The notes under the pieces were generated by a model. The model worked only from the letters and a program-made list of their open reading frames with translations. It was not told the DNA's origin and searched no databases. From the NCBI RefSeq assembly GCF_016097555.1, contig NC_054708.1, positions 7,904,160-7,968,159 on the forward strand: 64,000 nucleotides of DNA. The letters are read 5' to 3'. This DNA comes from Gigantopelta aegis (lineage: Eukaryota; Mollusca; Gastropoda; Neomphalida; Peltospiridae). Position 1 is the stretch's first letter. Each line of letters opens with the position of its first letter. Position numbers and translations under genes: made by a program. Positions 50,847-61,871 of the stretch are shown here, in pieces.

Positions 50847-51410
50847 TGTGTGGAAATAAAACATTTCCTTCTATTCAGTTGGAGAGGTGAGATGGTGGTA
50901 AAGCACTTTACCAGGCAAGCGCTTTACCACGGGGCTCCGTCCTGCCCTTGTGTGGAAATAAAACATTTCCTTCTATCCAGTTGGAGAGGTGAGATGGTGG
51001 TAAAGCACTTTACCAGGCAAGCGCTTTACCACGGGGCTCTGTCCTGCCCTTGTGTGGAAATAAAACATTTCCTTCTATCCAGTTGGAGAGGTGAGATGGT
51101 GGTAAAGCACTTTACCAGGCAAGCACTTTACCACGGGGCTCCGTCCTGCCCTTGTGTGGAAATAAAACATTTCCTTCTATCCAGCTGGAGAGGTGAGATG
51201 GTGGTAAAGCACTTTACCAGGCAAGCGCTTTACCACGGGGCTCCGTCCTGCCCTTGTGTGGAAATAAAACATTTCCTTCTATCCAGCTGGAGAGGAGACG
51301 GTGGTAAAGCACTTTACCAGGCAAGCACTTTACCACGGGGCTCCGTCCTGCCCTTGTGTGGAAATAAAACATTTCCTTCTATCCAGCTGGAGAGATGAGA
51401 CGGTGGTAAA
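50846..51410. repeat. 102-bp tandem array built between two SINE heads
   Basis: Five to six units of about 102 bp. Each has GGTAAAGCACTTTACCAGGC (a near-palindrome of two opposed A-box segments), GCTTTACCACGGGGCTCCGT and GGAAATAAAACATTTCCTTC. It lies between a minus-strand SINE (left) and a plus-strand SINE (right) whose head it enters. Confidence 0.9.
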
Positions 51411-51688
51411 GCGCTTGCTTGATACACAGTCAATTTAGGATCGATCCCCGTCGGTGGGCCCATTGGGCTATTTCTCGTTCCAGCCAGTGCACCACGATTG
51501 GTATATCAAAGGCTGTGGTATGTGCTATCCTGTCTGTGGAATGGTGCATATAAAATATCACTTGCTGCTAATGGAAAAAATGTTGTGGGTTTTCTCTCTA
51601 AGACTATATGTTAAAATTACCAAATGTTTGACATCGAATTGCTGATGATTAATATATCAATGTGCTCTAGTGGTGTCATTAAACAAAG
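51399..51688 (+). mobile_element. SINE, tail type A
   Basis: GGTGGTAAAGCGCTTGCTTG, AGGATCGATCCCCGTC, full body, and tail GTGCTCTAGTGGTGTCATTA. Its 5' head is continuous with the 102-bp array. Confidence 0.9.
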
Positions 51689-51989
51689 TGTGTAAGGATG
51701 AAACCATCCAGTTGGCTCTCTTTGTCTGCAGTAGGGTTGTCAGCTCAAATCATGCCACAATGTGATCACTACTTCCTTCCTTCTCGTGATGTCCCAGATC
51801 AGTGATGCTCAGTTAGAACAGTGGCTATTGATTTTTGTTGGCTTTTCGTCCAGTATGTAGTATTTAATTAACACATGATGCAAGTCTGTACAACTGTGGA
51901 GTTATTTTTTTTTTCTTAGTCTGTGGGCTGCTTCAACATTGAGTAAAAGCAGGTTTGGTATATGATCACATTTCGGTTTTGGAGTACAG

Positions 51990-53745
51990 TGAGTGGGATG
52001 TACCCCAGTGGTAAAGTGATCACTTGTTGAGCGTGGGGTGGGACGTAGCCCCAGTGGTGAAGTGATCACTTGTTCAGCGTGGGGTGGGACGTAGCCCCAG
52101 TGGTGAAGTGATCACTTGTTCAGCGTGGGGTGGGACGTAGCCCCAGTGGTGAAGTGATCACTTGTTCAGCGTGGGGTGGGACGTAGCCCCAGTGGTGAAG
52201 TGATCACTTGTTCAGCGTGGGGTGGGACGTAGCCCCAGTGGTGAAGGGATCACTTGTTGAGCGTGGGGTGGGACGTAGCCCAGTGGTGAAGGGATCACTT
52301 GTTGAGCGTGGGGTGGGACGTAGCCCAGTGGTGAAGGGATCACTTGTTGAGCGTGGGGTGGGACGTAGCCCAGTGGTGAAGTGATCACTTGTTGAGCGTG
52401 GGGTGGGACGTAGCCCAGTGGTGAAGTGATCAATTGTTCAGCGTGGGGTGGGACGTAGCCCAGTGGTGAAGTGATCACTTGTTGAGCGTGGGGTGGGACG
52501 TAGCCCAGTGGTGAAGTGATCACTTGTTGAGCGTGGGGTGGGACGTAGCCCCAGTGGTGAAGTGATCACTTGTTGAGCGTGGGGTGGGACGTAGCCCAGT
52601 GGTGAAGTGGTGATCACTTGTTGAGCGTGGGGTGGGACGTAGCCCAGTGGTGAAGTGATCACTTGTTGAGCGTGGGGTGGGACGTAGCCCAGTGGTGAAG
52701 TGATCACTTGTTGAGCGTGGGGTGGGACGTAGCCCAGTGGTGAAGTGATCACTTGTTGAGCGTGGGGTGGGACGTAGCCCAGTGGTGAAGTGATCACTTG
52801 TTGAGCGTGGGGTGGGACGTAGCCCAGTGGTGAAGGGATCACTTGTTGAGCGTGGGGTGGGACGTAGCCCAGTGGTGAAGGGATCACTTGTTGAGCGTGG
52901 GGTGGGACGTAGCCCAGTGGTGAAGGGATCACTTGTTGAGCGTGGGGTGGGACGTAGCCCAGTGGTGAAGTGATCACTTGTTGAGCGTGGGGTGGGACGT
53001 AGCCCCAGTGGTGAAGTGATCACTTGTTGAGCGTGGGGTGGGACGTAGCCCCAGTGGTGAAGTGATCACTTGTTGAGCGTGGGGTGGGACGTAGCCCCAG
53101 TGGTGAAGTGATCACTTGTTGAGCGTGGGGTGGGACGTAGCCCAGTGGTGAAGTGATCACTTGTTGAGCGTGGGGTGGGACGTAGCCCAGTGGTGAAGTG
53201 ATCACTTGTTGAGCGTGGGGTGGGACGTAGCCCAGTGGTGAAGTGATCACTTGTTGAGCGTGGGGACGTAGCCCAGTGGTGAAGTGATCACTTGTTGAGC
53301 GTGGGGTGGGACGTAGCCCAGTGGTGAAGTGATCACTTGTTGAGCGTGGGGTGGGACGTAGCCCAGTGGTGAAGTGATCACTTGTTGTGCGTGGGGTGGG
53401 ACGTAGCCCCAGTGGTGAAGTGATCACTTGTTGAGCGTGGGGTGGGACGTAGCCCAGTGGTGAAGTGATCACTTGTTGAGAGTGGGGTGGGACGTAGCCC
53501 AGTGGTGAAGTGATCAATTGTTGAGCGTGGGGACGTAGCCCAGTGGTGAAGTGATCGCTTGTTGAGCGTGGGGTGGGATGTAGCCCAGTGGTGAAGTGAT
53601 CACTTGTTGAGCGTGGGGTGGGACGTAGCCCAGTGGTGAAGTGATCACTTGTTGAGCGTGGGGTGGGACGTAGCCCAGTGGTGAAGTGATCACTTGTTGA
53701 GCGTGGGGTGGGACATAGCCCAGTGGTGAAGCACTCACTTGTTGC
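51990..53745 (+). repeat. 45/46-bp minisatellite of a SINE A-box head, about 38 units
   Basis: The unit GGGACGTAGCCCAGTGGTGA then AGTGATCACTTGTTGAGCGT is the first half of the SINE tRNA-like head (compare GGGACGTAGCCAAGTGGTAA at 39764). Units vary by one C (CCC/CCCC). The last unit leads into an intact short SINE at 53703-53833, its likely source. Each unit holds the palindrome GTGATCAC. Long minus-strand open frames here are repeat artefacts. Confidence 0.95.
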
Positions 53746-53833
53746 GCAGGTGGTCTGGTATTGGTACCCGTTGGTAGGACCCAATAGCCAATGTATATTT
53801 TTGTGTTGGGGTGTCATTAAACATTCATTCTCA
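53703..53833 (+). mobile_element. short SINE, tail type C
   Basis: Head GGGACATAGCCCAGTGGTGA, GGTCTGGTATTGGTACCCGT (B-box region), then directly the tail CCAATAGCCAATGTATATTT and GGGGTGTCATTAAAC. About 130 bp. The tail is shared with 12520-12782. Confidence 0.8.
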
Positions 53834-54071
53834 TCGGTGAACCCATTGAGCTATTTCTTGTTCCAGCCAGTGCACCATGACTGGTATATCAAAGGCTGTG
53901 GTATGTACTATCATGTCTGTTGGATCGTGCATGTAAAAGATCCCTTGCTACTAATGGAAAACTGTAACAGGTTTTGTCTGAAAGACTATATATCAAAATT
54001 GCCAAATGTTTGATATTCAATAGCCGATGTTAAATAAATAAATGTGCTCTAGTGGTGTCATTAAACAAACC
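53834..54071 (+). mobile_element. SINE, tail type A, 5'-truncated
   Basis: TCATCGGTGAACCCATTGAG, TTTCTTGTTCCAGCCAGTGC, and tail GTGCTCTAGTGGTGTCATTA. Confidence 0.85.
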
Positions 54072-54088
54072 AAATTTCAACTATTGTT

Positions 54089-54402
54089 TCTTGGGAGTGG
54101 GTCTAGCTCGGTTGGTAAAACTCTCATCCAAGGGGCTTGGTTTGGAGGATCAAACCCACTTGCTGGATCCATTGGTTTTTTTAACCTGTATCAACCAGTG
54201 CCCCAAGACTGGTATATCAAAAGCTATGGTATGTGCTGTCATGTCTGTGGGCATGTGTATATAAAACATCCCTTTGCCGGTAATGGAAAAATGCATCAGG
54301 TTTTTCTCTAAAGAGTACATGTCAGAATTACCAAATGTTTGACATTCAATAGCTTATAATTAATTAATTAGTGTGCTCTAGTGGTGTTGTTAAACAAACC
54401 AA
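54089..54402 (+). mobile_element. SINE, diverged head, tail type A
   Basis: GGAGTGGGTCTAGCTCGGTT is a more tRNA-like A box; GAGGATCAAACCCACTTGCT is the B-box region. Body and tail GTGCTCTAGTGGTGTTGTTA. Confidence 0.85.
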
Positions 54403-54566
54403 AGTGTATATTTCTACTTGCTTCTTGTTTCTTATGTTTAAGGACATCATTTTGTTACATGTTGGTGGAAATTTACGATGAATTTATCTTATATGAAATA
54501 TATCTTTAAAAGTTTCATTAAATTTTGGACAATATTTTTCCAGTTGCTTTTTAACTTTACCTCTCA

Positions 54567-54742
54567 AATCATCCATTCAACTGATTGGGTATTTTCTCAT
54601 TCCATCTAGTGTACCACAACTGGACAAAGGCCGTGGTATGTGCTATCCTGTCTGTGGGAAAGTGTGTATAAAAGATCCCTTGCTACTAAAAAATGTAGCG
54701 AGTTTCCTCTGTTACAAATTGTTTGACATCCAATAGCCGAGG
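54567..54742 (+). mobile_element. SINE fragment, partly deleted
   Basis: CTAGTGTACCACAACTGGAC to TTTGACATCCAATAGCCGA; the type A tail is replaced by the next copy. Confidence 0.75.
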
Positions 54743-54921
54743 TTGTGGTATGTGTTATCCTGTCTTTGGGATGGTGCATATGAAAGATCCCTTGCTACTA
54801 ATGAAAAAATTTAGCAGGTTTCCTCTCTAAGACTATATGTTGAAATTACCAAATGTTTCACATCCATTAGCTGATGATTAATAAATCAATGTGCTCTAGT
54901 AGTGTCATTAAACAAAACAAA
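54743..54921 (+). mobile_element. SINE 3' half, tail type A
   Basis: GGTTGTGGTATGTGTTATCC through GTGCTCTAGTAGTGTCATTA and AACAAAACAAAC. Confidence 0.82.
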
Positions 54922-54944
54922 CATTAACTTTTTATGAAATAGCA

Positions 54945-54949
54945 CACAG

Positions 54950-54989
<40 letters not shown>
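54945..54989. repeat. (CA)n microsatellite
   Basis: A CA-dinucleotide run with one interruption near its start, ending CACACCACAGCACAG. Confidence 0.95.
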
Positions 54990-54990
<1 letters not shown>

Positions 54991-54999
54991 ACAGCACAG

Positions 55000-55810
55000 T
55001 ATTGCATCACATGTTATTTGTCAAGATGTTAATTACATGTATGTATTTGGTTTCTGCCTTGCCTGATGGCAAAATGTTGTTTTCTTCATCTGAATTGTTA
55101 ATCGAGCAGACAACGTATCGATAATTAATTAATTAATTTTCCATTCTTGGTTAATAGACTCTATTTAAAGACCCCATGATAGCCCCACAAGTTTTCTGTG
55201 GAGCAATAAAGTTTAGAAAAAACCATTTTACCTTTATTTTATTGCATTTTTTAAATTAACTTTTCTCTTCACATTTTAAAATAAATTGACCAATAATTAC
55301 CGACCATATTTTTCTAGTCTTGCTTAAACTCTGTATATGTTTTACATCCAATAAACAATATGTTTGTGTACCGTTAAACACACAGTCGCTTCCTTTCTAA
55401 AGCATTGAGGCCATTAGTGGGTTAGTGTTAATGTTTACTCCTATACCACCGCTTGATAGCTGCGTACACAATATGCTTTTACAAGTGTTGTATAGACTCT
55501 TGGCCTTGCGTACCCCACAAACACCGATAGGTGAGTTTTTGTATACATCTCGTTGTGAAGGAAACCACTTTTGAGACCTGTACAAACAACAAATCATTTG
55601 TGAAAGGATTATTTGGATTTAAAAAAAAAAAAATTAATAGCAGGTGCTTGTTGCAGCTTTAATATGTATTTCAAGGTAAAATATCTCATTGAAGCAGTGT
55701 AACAGTGGTACACATATCATATTGAATTTAATATTTCTATTGTTCAGTGATCACCAGTAGAAGACTAATTGATTGATAGACCAGTGGGAATGGAATTCAA
55801 TTTAATGTAT
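55000..55810. other. intergenic region with no recognised gene
   Basis: AT-rich. A SINE-like remnant (TTTTACATCCAATAAACAAT, ACCGTTAAACAC) lies near 55340-55380. An open stretch on the minus strand at 55397-55597 matches no family I know. Confidence 0.35.
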
Positions 55811-55983
55811 AATGAAATCTCTCAAGACCAGTCACTCTTGGTACCAAGACAAATGTCTGGTTTTAAGAGGGATCTGGTTTGAGAGGTTAAATTCTGTACT
55901 GATTTTTAAAAAGGGACTCTGTAAAATGTCCAGTTTTGAAGGAATTCCGGTTTACAGAGGGTCTGGTTTTGAGAGGTTTCATT
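55811..55983. mobile_element. MITE with AATGAAAYCTCTCAARACC termini
   Basis: AATGAAATCTCTCAAGACCA at the left is inverted as TGGTTTTGAGAGGTTTCATT at the right. It is 173 bp with GTAT on both sides. Internal TCTGGTTTTAAGAGG and TCTGGTTTGAGAGG motifs repeat the terminal motif. Confidence 0.78.
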
Positions 55984-56148
55984 GTATTTTCGGATAGTTT
56001 AGTACAGATGTAATTGTTAATACTAATCTTCTAGAAAGTTTACATTGTTAAATTAAACGACTGTCTTGAGATTTCTCCTATTGTAAGATGTATCTGACTT
56101 TAGAACAAAGCCTTTTTAATTACTAATTATAAACTTTTAAACAAGCTT

Positions 56149-56264
56149 CCATTTCGTACGGTATCATGTTTATGTCCCAAATGAAATAATTTTCATTTGT
56201 CACAAGCTTTAGCAAGTAACACTGAAAATTATTTCACAAGGGACATAAACTTGATACAAAATGG
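56149..56264. mobile_element. foldback MITE (CCATTT...GTTTATGTCCC)
   Basis: The left arm CCATTTCGTACGGTATCATG (then TTTATGTCCC) is inverted at the right as GGGACATAAACTTGATACAA (then AATGG). The interior also folds (AAATAATTTTCA / TGAAAATTATTT). A separate short hairpin, GTCCCACT/AGTGGGAC, lies at about 56404-56428. Confidence 0.68.
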
Positions 56265-56795
56265 TAATGAGTTTAATATCCTTTATATTACCCATAATTG
56301 ATTTTAATTTATATCACTGAACTCAAATCTGACATTCCATTAAAGGGCATAACCCAGGTAGTAAGCCAGGTAATACACCTATTATATGATATCGTAATTT
56401 TACGTCCCACTTGATGTTCTAGTGGGACATAACACTTTGATATGAACTGAGATATTATTAAATCATATGTGTAATAAAATTACATATTAAACACCTTGTC
56501 TTGTCTTTCTTGTTGTCCTAGTGTTTGTAGTAGCCGAAACTGGATTTTATCTTCCAATAAGTTTGTAGTTTACGAACAAATAGAAATTAGGAAATAAATT
56601 AAAGTTTGAGTTACTACAAACATTCAGGATAACCCTGGATTTCAATTTATTCTCTTCCGTATATTCCTGGTAGATGTGGATACATGTGTGAATATATGTA
56701 TAATATATATGTGTATGCATTTAAGTATGTGGGTATTTCTATGAATATACTGTCATATATGTGCAATTATTCACAAAGTAACTCTGTTCCTTCTT

Positions 56796-56859
56796 TCGTT
56801 CCTTATTTCTTTTCTTTCTGGGTTTTTTTTCTTCTCTGTCTTTCTTTCCAATTTAAGTC
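56796..56859 (+). promoter_or_regulatory. strong polypyrimidine tract with an acceptor-like TTTAAG
   Basis: A run of about 60 bases that is nearly all T and C ends CCAATTTAAG directly before the first unit of the 104-bp array. It looks like a 3' splice site. Whether it is used is unknown. Confidence 0.35.
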
Positions 56860-57360
56860 AGTGCCCTAGAGGAGTTTAAAGAATATTTCTTCATACTAGA
56901 TATGTCTATGTAATTACCTGTATATGTTACTACTAATATATATATGCTATGTATTGTAGTGATTTAGTGCCCTAGAGGAGTTTAAAGACTATTTCTTCAC
57001 ACTAGATACGTCTATGTAATTACCTGTATATGTTACTACTAATATATATGCTATGTATTGTAGTGATTTAGTGCCCTAGAGGAGTTTAAAGACTATTTCT
57101 TCGTACTAGATATGTCTATGTAATTACCTGTATATGTTGCTACTAATATATATGCTATGTATTTCAGTGATTTAGTGCCCTAGAGGAGTTTAAAGACTAT
57201 TTCTTCGTACTAGATATGTCTATGTAATTACCTGTATATGTTACTACTAATATATATGCTATGTATTGTAGTGATTTAGTGCCCTAGAGGAGTTTAAAGA
57301 ATATTTCTTCACACTAGATATGTCTATGTAATTACCTGTATATGTTGCTACTAATATATA
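56860..57360 (+). repeat. 104-bp tandem array, left part (about 5 units)
   Basis: GTGCCCTAGAGGAGTTTAAA recurs near 56861 and 56967, then every 104 bp. Each unit reads SALEEFKDYFFTLDMSM then TAA in one frame, and contains ATGTAATTACCTGTATATGT and TATATGCTATGTATTGTAG. The array is split by a Tc1 element and continues at 58857. Confidence 0.93.
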
Positions 57361-58854
57361 CTCTTCAAAAAAAGAAACGCAAAAGGGTACAAATGGGTTA
57401 TAACTCCGATTTTATGTTTCCTACCGGTTCATGCTTTGTGAATATAAGGTCATTGCATGTCCCAAACACATTCCCACGGTTACATTCGATAAAATGCAGC
57501 TACTGTACAATAAAGTTCCAAAATGTGAATATTCGCAAAAACGCAGCCACGTGCAAACCATGTCACCACTGCACGTGCGTTGTCTACACGTGCAACATGA
57601 ACACTGACAGTATAAAAGTGCAGGGTGTTCGCTTGCCTGGCCTCTGTATCTGGCCGACAGTTGACAATCCAGGACATGCCACGTCTCAGTGAACCGCAGA
57701 GAAACAATGCCATCGGCCGACTAGACGCAGGCGAATCCAGAACGGCCGTTGCCAGGGCATTCCATGTGTCCCCAAGCACCATCTCCAGACTGTGGGACCG
57801 TTACCAGCAACATGGATCAACACGTGACCTCCCTAGATCCGGTCGACCACGGGTCACTACCCCCGGGCAGGACCGCTACATCCGGGTACGCCACCTTCGG
57901 GAACGATTGACTACTGCCACCTCCACAGCCGCAGCCATACCAGGTTTGCGCAGGATATCCGACCAGACCGTACGGAACCGCCTACGTGAGGTAGGAATTC
58001 GTGCCAGACGTCCAGTTCGAGGTGTCATCTTAACACCACAACACCGTCGACTCCGACTGCAGTGGTGCCAGATTCATCGACAATGGCCTCAACTGTGATG
58101 GAGACAGGTGTGGTTCAGTGACGAGTCCCGATTTCTGCTCCGACGTCATGATGGAAGATGTCGCGTGTATAGGCGTCGTGGTGAACGTTATGCGGCAAAC
58201 TGTGTGCAGGAAGTGGACAGATTCGGCGGGGGTAGTGTCATGGTGTGGGCAGCCATCTCACACACTGGCAGAACTGACCTGGTCCACGTGCAGGGCAACC
58301 TGAATGCACAGGGCTACATTGACCAGATCCTCTGGCCACACATCGTTCCAGTTATGGCCAACGCCAACGCAGTGTTCCAACATGACAATGCCAGGCCTCA
58401 CACAGCACGTCTCACAACGGCTTTCCTACAGAACAACAACATTAATGTCCTTCCTTGGCCATCGATATCACCGGATTTGAACCCAATTGAGCATCTATGG
58501 GACGAGTTGGACCGACGCCTCCGACAGCGACAACCACAGCCCCAGACCCTGCCCGAGCTGGCAGCAGCCTTGCAGGCCGAGTGGGCCACCATCCCCCGGG
58601 ACGTCATCCGTACTCTGGTTGCTTCAATGGGCAGGCGGTGCCAGGCAGTTGTCAACATACGCGGAGGCCACACCTGGTATTGACTCCAGATGACCTTGAC
58701 CTTGGTGGTGTGTCCTATCACTTACTCACAATGGACTAGAGTGAATTGTGAACAATCCTGCAACATTTGGTAATTATCGGACTCACCATTCAATAATTAA
58801 ATCAATTCTCCAAATGTTACGACAATGTGGTTTTGCGTTTCTTCTTTTGAAGAG
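57361..58854 (+). mobile_element. Tc1-type DD34E DNA transposon, complete but with one in-frame stop
   Basis: 1,494 bp with 24-bp terminal inverted repeats differing at one base (CTCTTCAAAA...GAAACGCAAAA; 57361-57384 and 58831-58854). TA flanks both ends as the target-site duplication. It carries one transposase frame (57676-58683). Its coding part is far richer in GC than its surroundings, which suggests a recent arrival. It sits inside the 104-bp array. Confidence 0.95.
57676..58683 (+). pseudogene. Tc1-like transposase, interrupted by one TGA
   Basis: About 335 codons, the usual Tc1 length. The N-terminal helix-turn-helix pair includes RLDAGESRTAVARAFHVSPS and SRLWDRYQQHGS, then the GRPR AT-hook-like RSGRPRVTT. 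A second domain (TVRNRLREVGIRARRP) follows. The catalytic domain has FSDESRF (first Asp), FQHDNARPHTA (second Asp) and NPIEHLWDEL (Glu), with 34 residues between the second Asp and the Glu: DD34E. One in-frame TGA at 58096-58098 separates WPQL from WRQVWFSDES; no frameshift was found. The start is set at MPRLSEPQ (57676); an upstream in-frame ATG at 57625 adds 17 atypical residues. As it stands the gene should not yield full-length protein unless the stop is read through or is an assembly error. Confidence 0.93.
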
Positions 58855-58856
58855 TA

Positions 58857-59190
58857 TATATGCTATGTATTGTAGTGATTTAGTGCCCTAGAGGAATTTA
58901 AAGACTATTTCTTCACACTAGATATGTCTATGTAATTACCTGTATATGTTGTTACTAATATATATGCTATGTATTGTAGTGATTTAGTGCCCTAGAGGAG
59001 TTTAAAGACTATTTCTTCATACTAGATACGTCTATGTAATTACCTGTATATGTTACTACTAATATATATGCTATGTATTGTAGTGATTTAGTGCCCTAGA
59101 GGAGTTTAAAGAATATTTCTTCATACTAGATACGTCTATGTAATTACCTGTATATGTTACTACTAATATATATGCTATGTATTTCAGTGA
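58857..59190 (+). repeat. 104-bp tandem array, right part (about 3 units)
   Basis: GATTTAGTGCCCTAGAGG recurs at 58877, 58981 and 59085, 104 bp apart. The array ends at TATTTCAG|TGATTCGGGG (59186), after which sequence is unique. AATAAA occurs twice at about 59229-59241. Confidence 0.93.
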
Positions 59191-60019
59191 TTCGGGGCCC
59201 CAACCCTAACACTATGTATTCGTCTGGGACAATAAACAATAAAGATTATATATTACCAAAAAAAAACCCCAAAACACCCAACAACAACAACTGGATAACA
59301 GTCACTGATATTGTTAATAAAAAATGCATTTAATATATAGTATTAGTTGTAAAAATGCTGTATTACAAAAAAACACATTTTATAGTGGCAGCAAACTCAG
59401 GGCAGTCTGTTTAATACCATAGTAATTACATTTTATATTTTATTTAATAGCTTTTATTACGAAAGTAATTTATACAGAACTCTTACTCTGATATGATAAA
59501 TTAAGATAATTAGAACTAGCAAGAAATAAATGGCTTAACTTGGCCACGATGTCGTCAATTTGATAATTACATTTTGTGTGTGGTTGGTTTAGTAGTATTA
59601 ATATCTCGTTACCTACAACTGTCTGGAAAAAGAAAAAAGGAATTATGTCGGGATGTGTTGCTTTATTAGTGTATATATAAATCAATATTTGGTTGTTTTA
59701 TCATAGACACTGAACAATGGTCCATGGAACATTAATGTATAGAAGTTTTATCAGGTGAATTGGCCATGTATAGCAGGTGCTTTATCCTACCTATTTGCAA
59801 ATTACTTTAGTCCATAATGGAAGCAGTAGTTTTGAAGCATGAACATACACACGTATGATTGCACATTTGCTTTGTACATGTCAGCACAGAGGTGTGGTGT
59901 TGGGGTCTGAAGTTCTTTGAACCATCCTGCTCCAATGAATTTTGATTATGACCTGACCTCCCCCCCCAAAAAAAAACAACAACAACAACAACAAAAAAAC
60001 ATCGATCACCACAGTCTAG
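59191..60019. other. intergenic region with no recognised gene
   Basis: AATAAACAATAAAGATTATA at about 59230-59249 could be a 3' end of a transcript crossing the 104-bp array. Otherwise the region is AT-rich; an (AAC)n tract lies at about 59977-59993. Confidence 0.35.
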
Positions 60020-60625
60020 ACAAGAAGGAAGAAATATTTAATTTTAATAACACACTCGATCAACACATTTTATTTATAGTTATATGGCATTGGATGTATG
60101 GTTAAGGACAACACAGATAATTAGAGAGGAAACCTGCTGCTACCACTCCGTGGGATACTCTTTTTGAATAGCAGGAAGGTATGTTACAATCCTTCAGACA
60201 GGATAGTACATGTATATACCATGGCCTTTATTACACTATAACGTAGCCCAGTGGTAAAGTGCATGCCTTATGCGCCGTCGGTCTAGGATCAATCCCCATT
60301 GGTGGGCCCATTGGGTTATTTCACGTTCCAGCCAGTGCACCACAACTGGTATATCAAAGGCTGTGGTATGTGCTATCCTGTCTGTGAGATGGTGTATATA
60401 AAAGATCTCTTGCTACTAATGGAAAAATGTAGTGGGTTTCCTCCATATGACTGTGTTAAAATGACCGTATGTTAGACATCGAATAGCCAATGATTAATAA
60501 ATCAAGGTGCTCTAGTGGTGTCGTTAAACAAACCAAACGTTTTTTATTACACTAATTGTGGAGTACTGCCTGGGATGAAACATAGCCCAATGGCCCCACT
60601 GATGGGGATCTATTCCTTTTGGGTA
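60020..60625 (-). mobile_element. SINE, tail type B, split by a nested SINE
   Basis: GAAGGAAGAAATATTTAATT and CACATTTTATTTATAGTTAT (tail) to CATGGCCTTTATTACACTA; it resumes after the insert at 60555 with a diverged head (GGGATGAAACATAGCCCAAT region). The host copy is more diverged than the insert. Confidence 0.8.
60239..60542 (+). mobile_element. SINE, tail type A, nested, 12-bp target-site duplication
   Basis: TTTATTACACTA is duplicated at 60227-60238 and 60543-60554. The insert has head TAACGTAGCCCAGTGGTAAA, AGGATCAATCCCC, body and tail GTGCTCTAGTGGTGTCGTTA then AACAAACCAAACG. Confidence 0.94.
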
Positions 60626-61487
60626 CATAGTACTCATGTTTTATTGTTACTCTAAATAGGATGTATAACTAATAGGACGTCAGTAATAATCTTTGTCTAG
60701 TTAAATCAAGAATATCAAAACTTTTTTGTGCTGCCATCGAGATGAAATAAAAAAAAAGATTCGCCAAACAAATGTTAAAAATAGAAAGTACACAGAAAAA
60801 TCTACATGAGTTTTTTTTAATTTGGAGGAATTTGTAACTATTAGTTTTCAGCCTATGCATTTTTATCTCCTTTTTTATTATTATTATTATTATTTTTTTT
60901 TTTTTTTTTTTTTTTTTTATTACAACTAACATTATGTGCAGACATTGTAATTAAAACATGTCTGCCTAAAAGCATTCTGTCATGCACTGAACCTGTTTGT
61001 TATTCCCTATAGATTTTCCACCAAAAGTGGTTTCTTTTTCTACTGGCAAATAAAAGTTGTTGGTACTGGGTAACTGTAAACTTTTATGCGCATGTGGAAA
61101 ATATAATCTATGCATTTTAAAACCAGAATTAAAAACACTTTTGGTGGGAAGACACCATTATGCAACTTTGATGGAGTACATGTACAGGCATGTATGTATG
61201 ATGTATACTGGTATAATGTGACTTTATTGATTGGTTCATCCCACTCAAAGTTCCTTTGTTGGGCCAGTCATCATATATTGAACAGTTTTACTTTCTACTT
61301 TTAATAGTTTTTTTATTTACCTAACACTGCATGGATACCAAACATAACAAACAGCAGTGTCTGTTAAAGATTGCTTCATAATTCTTTAATATATATATAT
61401 TTTTACTTTAAACAGCATCCGTGCATTTTTGCTAAAAGCATTTTGTAAAGTAAGTTGTTTGACACGGGCGATCAGATGATATTCATG
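60626..61487. other. intergenic region with no recognised gene
   Basis: AT-rich, with a T tract at about 60893-60918. No coding signal. Confidence 0.45.
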
Positions 61488-61814
61488 TAGGCCAGTGGTA
61501 AACTGCTCGCCTGTTGAGTGGTCGGTCTAGGATCAATCCCCATCAGTGGACCCATTGGGCTATTTCTCGTTCCAGCCTGTGCACGATGATTGGAATAACA
61601 AAGACCATGGTATGTTGCTATCCTGTCTGTGGGATGATACATATAAAAGATCCCTTGCAGCTTTCTACTGATGAAAAGATGTAGCTGGTTTCCTCGCTAA
61701 GACTACCGTATATATGTCAGAATTACTAAATGTTTGTTATCCAATAGCCGATGATTAATAAATAAATAAATGTGCTCTAGTGGTGTCGTTAAACAAAAAC
61801 AAACTTTAACTTTA
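61488..61814 (+). mobile_element. SINE, tail type A, full length
   Basis: TAGGCCAGTGGTAAACTGCT, AGGATCAATCCCC, body, and GTGCTCTAGTGGTGTCGTTA then AACAAAAACAAAC. Confidence 0.9.
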
Positions 61815-61871
61815 CACATAATAAGAAAACACATGAACATAAAACAACAGTACAGTTTGTGTATTGAAAAA

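Noticed and set aside
50721..51398. 225-codon open frame with FTRQALYHGAPSCPCVEIKH repeats
   Set aside because: Translation of the 18-bp and 102-bp arrays between two SINEs.
52212..53817. Long minus-strand open frames rich in SPLGYVPPHAQQ or TTGLRPTPRS
   Set aside because: These are translations of the 45/46-bp SINE-head minisatellite in different frames; one-base unit length changes shift the frame.
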